Source: Dacryopinax spathularia (Eukaryota > Basidiomycota > Dacrymycetes > Dacrymycetales > Dacrymycetaceae). Taken from it: DNA of 64,000 nt. The notes below the pieces were generated by a model. The model saw only the letters and a list, made by a program, of their open reading frames with translations, searched no databases and was not told the origin of the DNA. Every line of letters begins with the position of its first letter. Position 1 is the first letter of the stretch. Positions 56,529 to 64,000 of this stretch are shown one piece after another. The stretch lies in assembly GCA_037974965.1 (NCBI GenBank), contig JBBPFI010000016.1, positions 310,001 to 374,000 on the forward strand. The letters run 5' to 3'. Made by a program: the position numbers and the translations under genes.

Positions 56529-59157
56529 CTAGAAGTCGGGAAACAACCCCGTCCCCCTGTGCGCAACAACCTCCTCCATCGACCGATTATAGCTCCCAAA
56601 GTCGATCTCATCATACTCAGCAAAGTTCCTGCAAAAATCGATCCATTAGTGAGTGCGCGAGACCCAGCGAAGCGAAGGCAGCGACTCACGATCCCTTCTT
56701 ACCAGGCTTGAACGGCACCCTCACCCCCCCACCCGGACCAAAATATCCCCCCGCACTGCCCTCCAAGATCCGCCAGTCGATCCCCCGAAAGAACTTATCC
56801 ATCATCACTTCCTCCGTCCCGTCCGGCAGCGAGTCATCCGCCAACAAACTCGACACGCCTACGATCCTCATCCCGCGCGGATCAACGCGCTTCGTATTAT
56901 GCCCGTAGCGCTTCGTCAAGTCGGCCGTCATAGTCCGCCTGAGGAAATCGATCTCGATGTCGCCCATGTATTGTCTCGGAAAGGTGACTTCATGTGCCCG
57001 GATCTGCTCGTACAGCTGGTACGCGTTCTCGGCTGTGAATGGGGGCTGGCCGACGAGCATCTCGTACACCAGGATGCCTAGGGTGTACCAGTCGACGGAC
57101 TTGGTGTACGCTTCGCGGTCGATCAGCTCGGGGGCGATGTACTGGCTCGTGCCGCAGAAGGTGAAGGTTACTTCGGGGACGTATTTCGCGAAGCCGAAGT
57201 CGGTGAGCTTGATATGTCCAGACGGAGCGATGAGGATATTCTGCTCTTTCGGTAAGCGCAAGTTTTTGTGTTTGGTAGAAGTGGACTGACCTCGGGCTTT
57301 AAGTCGCGGAAAACGATATCCATCCTATGCAAATACCCCAACGCCAGCACGATCTCAGCCGCATAAAACCTCGTCACGCTAACCGGAAACCGCTTCGACA
57401 TCTTGAGCGCCGTGAACAGCTCTCCCCCCTCCACATAATCCATGACCATATACAGATTCGTGCGGTCCTGCCACGTCCCGTGCAACACGACGTGGAACGG
57501 ACAGCGGCCTTCGAACGACGTGTCCGCGTACGCTTCTTCGCTCACGTGCGAGGCGGCGTAGTGCAGCGCGCGCTCGGTGTTCATGTGTGTGATCCGTTTT
57601 TGGTCCGAGGAGATCTTGGATTTCGAGACGACTTTGACGGCGTAGCAGACTTGGGTATATTTCTCTTTCACTGCGGAATCGACAAACCAGCCATCAACGA
57701 AACTTATCAATCAGGCGAGAAAGCAAACCCGCACCGAGACAAACACGGGAAAACGAGCCCATTCCCAACGTCCTCTTCCACTCAAAATGCGCATGACACC
57801 ACCTCTGTTTCTGGCGAAACTGCAACTTCGGATCCACCTCCCTCCTCCCCTCCGTTCCATCCACCCAAACCCCAACCCCAACACCGTTAGCCGCATTATT
57901 CTCAGCACTGCGCTTCACCTCCGCCCAGATCCCTTTCTCCGGGTTAGGCCAGTATCGTCCGCCTTGCCACCTCCTGTCCGCCAGAGTATACCAAGCCTCG
58001 ATCCGCCTCATACTAGTCACAAGCACCGGCCCAAGCGTAGGGTTATACTCCAACAGCCTATTCAGCTGATCCCTCAAATTATACACGTCCGTCCGCTCGT
58101 CCGGCACATACCCCAGCCTATGCAAATGCGGTCCATCAACCCAGAAATTCCGGAAGAACGGGTCGCAGAACAAGGCCCGGGGCACAGTCCAGGGCTTCCG
58201 ACTCTGAGGAGGATGGTTCATCGCGAACTCTTTCTGGGAGAAGGACGGAAGACCGGGCAGGTCGGCGTTTTCGTCGTCGGCTTGCAGACCTAGGTCCTTG
58301 AAGAGGAGATGGACTTGAGCGGCGGCGTCTTCTTCGCCGAGGTTGGGGAGGATGATGGAGCTTCGGCGGCCGTGTTGATCTTTCTTCGGTTCGAGCGCGG
58401 CGGGAGGAGCAGGGAGCGGGCGAGTCGGGACGGGAGGACGTGTGGGTGCGGGGGCGGCGGGATTGACGGGTTGTTGGAACGGTGGGAAGGGGTTATAGCC
58501 CGGGAACTGGAAGTTGGGCAAGGGCATGGGCTCTGTGGCAGCGAAGCCCGGCCAGTGGTTGGCGTTGTTGGCGTTGTTGCCCAGGGGTTGAGCAGGGTCC
58601 GGGTATGCGGGCCACTGGCTCTGCTGAGAGGGGACAGCCGGAGGGAAGTCGGAGTATACAGGGGACTGGACTTGTGTAGAGGAGCCCGCCTGGGATGTGG
58701 CGTATACTGGCGACTGGACTTGCGCGAATGGCCCCGCCTGGGCGGCGGTGGGGTATACCGGCGATTGAGCTTGCACGGTCGGAACCGACTGAGCGCCGTT
58801 GGGGTACACGGGCGACTGGACTTGCACTGACCCCACAGCCTGACGAGCGTCGGGGTATGTCGGTGACTGCATATGCGCCGAGGGACCAGCCTGAGCCGGT
58901 ACGTTCCAGTTCATCTGGTCGAAAGTCTGTTGACCATTGGCCATTGCATTGACTACCGTGCCGTTGGTACTGATCCCCGTGGCAGGACTGATCAACTCAT
59001 CCTCGCTCTCCTCGTCCGAATCCGAACCCGTCAGATCAATCACTTCCGGGCCCACCAACGGCTCGTTCCACCAATCCATATCCATATCCAGCTGCGGTTG
59101 CATCTCCATATCCAAGCTCGTCTGCTCCATCTGGGTCTGAAGGGCGGTTTGCGACAT
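56529..59157 (-). CDS. PKA-like AGC kinase 1 with long N-terminal extension (819 aa)
   Basis: Exons are 59157-57729, 57670-57291, 57240-56690 and 56628-56529. The first about 360 residues are Gln/Pro/Ala-rich, with repeated QSPVYP motifs near residues 100-170. A module at about 356-417 (LRDQL, NPTLGPVLVTS, AWYTLADRRWQGGRYWP) is shared with kinase 2. The kinase domain starts near 460. It has YAVKVVSKSKI (ATP-binding Lys), MVMDYVEGGELF, FRDLKPENILI, DFGFAKYVP and CGTSQYIAPELI, and ends with FAEYDEIDF and GLFPDF. This is the PKA/AGC layout, catalysing Ser/Thr phosphorylation. Odd points are a glycine loop reading GMGSFS, where the third Gly is Ser, an activation segment CGTSQYIAPE rather than CGTPEYLAPE, and an insert after helix C. 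Probable cAMP-pathway relative, possibly diverged. The start is the first ATG in frame. Confidence 0.82.
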
Positions 59158-60092
59158 AAGGGGAGTAAGAGCCAAATTCGAGAGTTACGCCGGACGCGAC
59201 GTCGGAGGTGGCCGCGTCCTTTGTAGCTGGCGAACCGAGCGCCTGGCCAAGGCCAGAGCGTTGTGGTGAAAGACAGGTGGTGCTAGCCATTGCGACGATT
59301 TCGTGGGTTGCCACAGGTGCGTGCTGAGTATAGCCAAATCCTGTGCCATTGTTAGAGAGTGTAGTAACAACACAAGAGTGGCCTTGTGCGTAGACGCCGG
59401 TGGCGAGGTAGACTCTGGCTGGATAGGAACGGAGGTTTCCATTTCAGCTTAGGCCGGCGGCATGTGCGGAGGCTGTTCGAGCTGGAATGTGGCACTGGCT
59501 CTGTCCCGCACCACCACAACGACCGGCACGTTGGCACAAGTCGGCTCCTCTCAGCAGCATTCGCCATCTTGACTTTCGTGGCTGTAACTCGAAGCTGCTT
59601 TCACGGGCATATGTGCTGGTCATTCTGTCAACATGAAATTGTGGCAAAATCCCGACTTCGACTTCGCAAGTCTCTGGCGGCTGGTTCGCACGCTCTCCAT
59701 ATGCGTCTGCGCTAGTGTAGGACGCCCTCTACGCCCCACACAGACGGTGGGCCTGAGTGGCTCTGCTCGCAGGATATGCGATGACGCTACTCCAATCTAC
59801 TCCCGCGACGAATATACGGGAATCTGTAGGAATTCATCAGAAGAAATGCGCCACAAACCCGCTTTTCACGCCAACTTGCTTGACACTGCCGCTACGCTTT
59901 GATTCTACGCGAGAATTCACATCACAAGCATATCCTGGCATTCATTTCGTTACAACAATCAAGAAACGTCCTCTTTAGCCAACATTTGCGCGTACGAGCT
60001 CAGCTCGTGGCTTCTCCTCCACTGTACAGCGTGCTACCCACTGACGGGCGACGTACAACAAGATTCTCCTCCCGCGGGCTATTATCGAGGGC
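59158..60092. other. Spacer between the two kinases
   Basis: 0.94 kb holding the promoter of kinase 1 and the 3' end of kinase 2. Frames on both strands lack motifs. A minus-strand ATG frame 59314-59036 overlaps the kinase 1 start in another reading frame, so a 5' exon for kinase 1 cannot be ruled out. Confidence 0.4.
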
Positions 60093-62859
60093 TCAGAACT
60101 CGGGGAAGAGCGCCCCGTCCTCGCCTGTGTCCCCTGGCGGCTGGTTATACTCCGCAAAATCGACCTCGTTGTACTTCTCGAAGTTTCTGTCGCTCTCGTC
60201 AGCCTCTGCTTTTCGCCACGCAAGCAGGCGGAGAAGAAGAACAGGAAGGAGGAGGAGAGAAGGAGCAGAAGGGAAGAACACAGAAGAAGAGATGGACGTA
60301 CATCCCCTCGCCCGGGATCCAAGGCACCCTTATCCCCCCCGCCCTACCAAAATACTCCCCCGCGCTCCCCTCCAGCGTCTCCCAATGAATGCCCGAAAAG
60401 AACGGGTCTAGCATGACGTCTTCCGTCCCATGGTCCCCCGCCGCCTCCACGCCCTGCAATGAACTGACGCTGCTGACGCTCGCCCGACTCTTCTCCGACA
60501 CCTGCGCCTGCCGATGCCCGTACCGCCTACTAAGGTCCTTCGTCATAGTCCTCTGCAAAAAGTTGACCTCCAGGTCGCCCATCCATTCCCTCGGATATGT
60601 GACTCGACCGTCCAGAATCCGCTGGTAGAGCATCGCCGGGTTGGGGGCGACGAATGGAGGGGTGCCGACGAGCATCTCGTAGACTAGGATGCCGAGGGAG
60701 TACCAGTCGACGGATTTTGTGTAGGGCATATGGGCGATGAGCTCGGGCGCGAGGTAGTCCGGCGTGCCGCAGAGCGTGAAGGTTATGTCCGGGACGTACT
60801 TGGCGAACCCGAAGTCGGTGAGCTTTATGTGGCCTGAGGGGGTGATGAGGATGTTCTGTCGAGGGTCGTCAGCCTACTGTACGCCCCGACGAAGGCGGGG
60901 TGGGAAGAAGGGGGTAAAGGCGAGAGGGGGAGAAGGAGAGAAGCGAAGAAGGAGAGGAGGAGGAGGAGGGAGAAAGAGGGTGAGTAACGCACCTCAGGCT
61001 TCAGATCCCGATAAATAATATCCATCCTATGAAGGTACCCCAACGCCAGCACAACCTCAGCCGCATAAAACCTTGCCACACTAACCGGGAACCTCTCCGC
61101 CCTCCTCAACAACGTATACAATTCCCCGCCGGACACATACTCCATAACAAGATACACATTCGTGCGGTCCTGCCAGCTGCCATACAGGCTGACGAGGAAG
61201 GGACACCTGCCGGCGGAGGAGGAGTCGTACGCGGCTTCGGAGGGGTGAGAGGCCGCGAAGAGGAGAAGACGCTCGGCGTTCGTGTGCTCTACTTGGAAGA
61301 GGGAGATTATCTTGGATTTGTTGAGGACTTTGACGGCGAAGAGTCGGCCGTTGTGGTTCGAGCGGACTGGGGGAGGCGTCAGCGGTCCTGCTCACACCCG
61401 CATCCTCACCGGTTTTATTGCTCGCTAGCGCCACGGCAGGAGCGGTGAAGGAGAAGGGGGGGGAGGAGAAAGAGGACGCACCGAGGATCACCCTCCCAAA
61501 CGTCCCAGTCCCAAGCGTGCGACTCCACTCAAACTCCGAAAACGCATAATGCTGCGCCCGTCTCTTCAGCCCCCCTCCCTCTCCCCCTCCCCCTGCCCCT
61601 CCTTGCCCCATCTGGCTCCTAGCTCCCTGTCCGCCCATGCCCTGCGCGCCCTGCCCCGCCGCCGCACCCGCTCGACCCAAAGCGACATCCCGACTCCTCC
61701 TCACCTCCCCCCCCACCCCCACATCCACTTCCGGCCAATAGCGCCCCCCGACCCACCGGCGCTCGCAGAGCTCGTACCACGCCTGCACCCACCTAGGGCT
61801 CGTGATGTAGACAGGGCCGAGAGTGGGGAACTGGGCGAGGAGGTCGCGGAGATGGAGCTCGGTTTGATAGGGGTTCGATTCGGGTGTTGGGGCGGGGACG
61901 GGGAGGAGGGTGGGGGGGAGGGCCCAGGTGTTGGGGTGGGGGAGGGCGCGTTGCAGGGTTGCTGTGGCTGGGGCTCCGGGTGCTGCGCTGTGGGGGATGG
62001 TGTTGGAGGAGGAAGATCCGGCGGGGGGAGAGCCGACGGCCGTTGGGTCTGACAGGGAGGATGAGGCGAGCGAGCCGACCGCTGCGTCATCAGGGAAAGA
62101 AGAAGGATCAAGACTCATCGCTCTCTCCCCTCCATCCCCTCCCGCTCCTGCGCCTCCCGGCCCAAGCGGACTACCGACATAAGACCCACCCGATGACATC
62201 CCCATCCCCAACATATCCAAATCCGCCAGACTAGTCCTCACGTCCACCCCTAGCCCGCCTCTCGAGTCTCTCATATCATATCCCACTCCCTGTGGAACCT
62301 CAAGCGGGGAAGACGGATAAAAGCCGGAGGTCATCAGGTTCATGTCTATGTCGTATTCCCCTCCCTGCCCGTCGCCGGTCGAGCGAGCAGGCGAGGTTTC
62401 CAAGTAGCGGAAGTCTCCGAGCGAGCCGTGTGCGCCGGGGTAGGAGGAGGGGGAGGAGTCGTGTTGGAGCGCGAAGCCTAGGTGGGTCAGGTCGAATGAC
62501 CCGAGGGAGGGGAGGGGGATCCCTTCGAGGCTGCCGAGGTCGGAAAAGCGGAGGGGGGTGCGGGTTAGCGTCTGTCCTTCCCCTGCGCTGGGGTGGCCGG
62601 GGGCGGGGTGGTTGGTTGGCGGGGAGGCGGGTGCGGGGGAGGGAGAGTGAGGGTTTGGGAGGGGGAAGGGAGAGGGGCGGAAGGGGTCGTATGCCTGCTG
62701 CTGCTGCTGCGCCTGGTGGCCGGGCTGGGGAGAGCCTGTTGAAGGGGATCAGTATTTTTTCTGCCTGATGGAGGGAGGGAACGAGGGGAGGAGAGGATGA
62801 TGAGGGTGATGAGGCGACGTTAGGAGAAGCGTACCTGGAGAGGAGGGGTCGACGTCCAT
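60093..62859 (-). CDS. PKA-like AGC kinase 2 with long N-terminal extension (766 aa)
   Basis: Exons are 62859-62835, 62735-61482, 61366-60993, 60855-60302 and 60186-60093. The first exon encodes only MDVDPSSP. Next comes a Pro/Ser-rich extension with a short polyGln (QAQQQQQAY) and Gly-rich tracts. The module shared with kinase 1 lies at about 295-352 (LRDLLAQFPTLGPVYITS, AWYELCERRWVGGRYWP). The kinase domain starts near 410: TLGTGTFGRVIL (intact glycine loop), FAVKVLNKSKI, NVYLVMEYVSGGELY, YRDLKPENILI, DFGFAKYVPDI, CGTPDYLAPELI and DWYSLGILVYEMLVGTPPF. It ends with NFEKYNEVDF and GALFPEF. All catalytic residues of PKA-type kinases are present. It is the better candidate for the true cAMP-dependent kinase catalytic subunit of the pair. 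Introns are longer than elsewhere (99-137 bp), with CT-rich tracts. Confidence 0.85.
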
Positions 62860-64000
62860 CACTCGTTTCGCTACTGCTGCTGCTGCTGTGGGACGTGTTC
62901 GTCAATCGTCAGTCGCGTCGATGGAGATGTTGGAAGTTGGGAGAGATATGGTTGTTGATGCTGATCGTCAAGATGCAAGATGCAAGAAGATGTTGAACCG
63001 CGAAACAACTCCCAATGTTCAACACCGTCAACTGTGAGCCACTGTCTCGGAGAACAACAGCAACCAACCAACCAAAGTTCCACTAGCAAGCACTCGTCGA
63101 GTGGTAAGAGGACGTATCCAACCCCAGAGAAGGAGGGGTTAAGGCCACCCGCGCTATAACACCCCCGTAAGAGGGGACGAACAAAAGGCACCAACCGCCG
63201 AGCGGGCCTAACGACGTTTAACTCCCCTCTTCGTCCCTCCTCGTCCCTCCCTCGTCTTCCCTCCCTCCCCTCCCTTCCTGACCGACCCTTCCACTTCGCC
63301 CGTCTTCCCGCGCAGGTGGCGAGAACCCCCTTGGCCCAAACAAGACCACATGCCCATGTGCACGCGTTGTTTGTCCTCTGCGGGCTGTTTGTCCCCCCCT
63401 TCTCTGTTTGTCCCCCCTCCCCCCTCCACCTGTTGAGAACTAAGTTAAGTTGGGACGAAAGAAGGGTCTATGGAAAGTCTGATAGAACGTCTGATAGAAG
63501 CAGTTGTTTGAGGTGATTGGGGTCCTTTGACCTTCGCGCGGATTCGGAGTTGTTGTGCTGGCAAGGGTTGTTTGCCGCACCAACTGGTGTTTGAGGGAGA
63601 TTGGGAGGGACAAAGGTCGCTATGTGCCACTATCTGCGTGTCACGTTCAAGTTGAGCGGTTTGTGCGGATGTTGGGTGGGGAGCGGTTAGGATCGGGAGG
63701 GCACTTGGGCCTGTGGCGAATGAGTTCAAGTTGGTGTTTGAAGTGAGGAAGCGGTGATAAGCTGCGTTAGAGGCGATCCTACTTCCAGAAGCTGGCCAGA
63801 AGCAGACTAGAAGCGGCCAAGAAACAGCTTCTACCCACAATGGCTGCGCGCAGCTCAGCTCATTCCAGTCATCGCCCATTCCAGTCATCCCCCATACCTA
63901 TCATTCCAGTCACCCATTCATGCCTCCTCAGAACATATATGCATGACAACCCATTCCTCAACTCAAAAGACACTCCCTACCTCCGAACGAAATCTACCTC
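62860..64000. promoter_or_regulatory. Upstream region of kinase 2
   Basis: 1.1 kb to the window edge with no supported gene. A (CTG)6 tract lies just upstream of the kinase ATG (about 62871-62888), probably in the leader. The stretch 63215-63290 is an almost pure C/T tract, often found upstream of active fungal genes. CATTCCAGTCA repeats occur near 63861-63912. Confidence 0.45.
63861..63912 (+). repeat. Short repeat CATTCCAGTCA, three copies
   Basis: CATTCCAGTCA occurs at 63861-63871, 63877-63887 and 63902-63912 (start-to-start 16 and 25 bp). The function is unknown. It could be a small cis-element array or a decaying minisatellite. Confidence 0.5.

Noticed and set aside
1-64000. tRNA, rRNA, CRISPR or intact transposon
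   Set aside because: I saw no tRNA B-box with a matching cloverleaf, no rRNA-like sequence, no regular direct-repeat array, and no transposase or reverse-transcriptase motif. A covariance-model scan would be needed to be certain about small RNAs.

Overview
The window is nuclear DNA of a filamentous fungus, most likely a basidiomycete (Agaricomycotina-like). The evidence is a roughly 55% GC sequence, genes cut by many short introns (43-60 bp, GT..AG, often GTAYGT or GTGCGT donors), a GH71 alpha-1,3-glucanase, tandem F-box-like genes and adenylate-forming reductases of the A-T-R type. This assignment is inference; no marker gene fixes the species. I saw no rRNA, tRNA, CRISPR array or intact transposon.

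Layout. 1-4.1 kb: the 3' end of an ArsB/NhaD-type permease, a four-pass SUR7/PalI-like membrane protein and a J-domain membrane protein. 5.3-18.2 kb: a GH71 glucanase (9.4-11.2 kb) among five F-box-like or LRR-like genes. Four of these (5.3, 12.4, 13.7 and 14.9 kb) form one family with conserved ends. 18.7-42.1 kb: an accessory region with three tandem FSH/LovG-type serine hydrolases, a damaged adenylate-forming A-T gene with a decayed reductase, a large anillin/Bud4-like septation gene, and an intact 1125-residue adenylate-forming reductase. 43.6-64 kb: a conserved core with GCN1 (2584 aa, 20 exons), an unrecognised 458-aa protein, a Pop3/Rpp38-like RNase P/MRP subunit and two adjacent PKA-like AGC kinases.

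How the genes may work together. The FSH hydrolases resemble LovG-type thioesterases and sit beside carrier-domain enzymes, so 18.7-42.1 kb could be a small biosynthetic locus. The evidence is proximity plus family knowledge, and the anillin-like gene in the middle argues against a tight cluster. The two kinases share an unusual N-terminal module not found in textbook PKA. GCN1 and Pop3 are housekeeping.

Exon coordinates were built by hand from reading frames, splice consensus and paralogue alignment. Exon lengths close to whole codons for every gene listed as CDS with introns. No transcript evidence was available.
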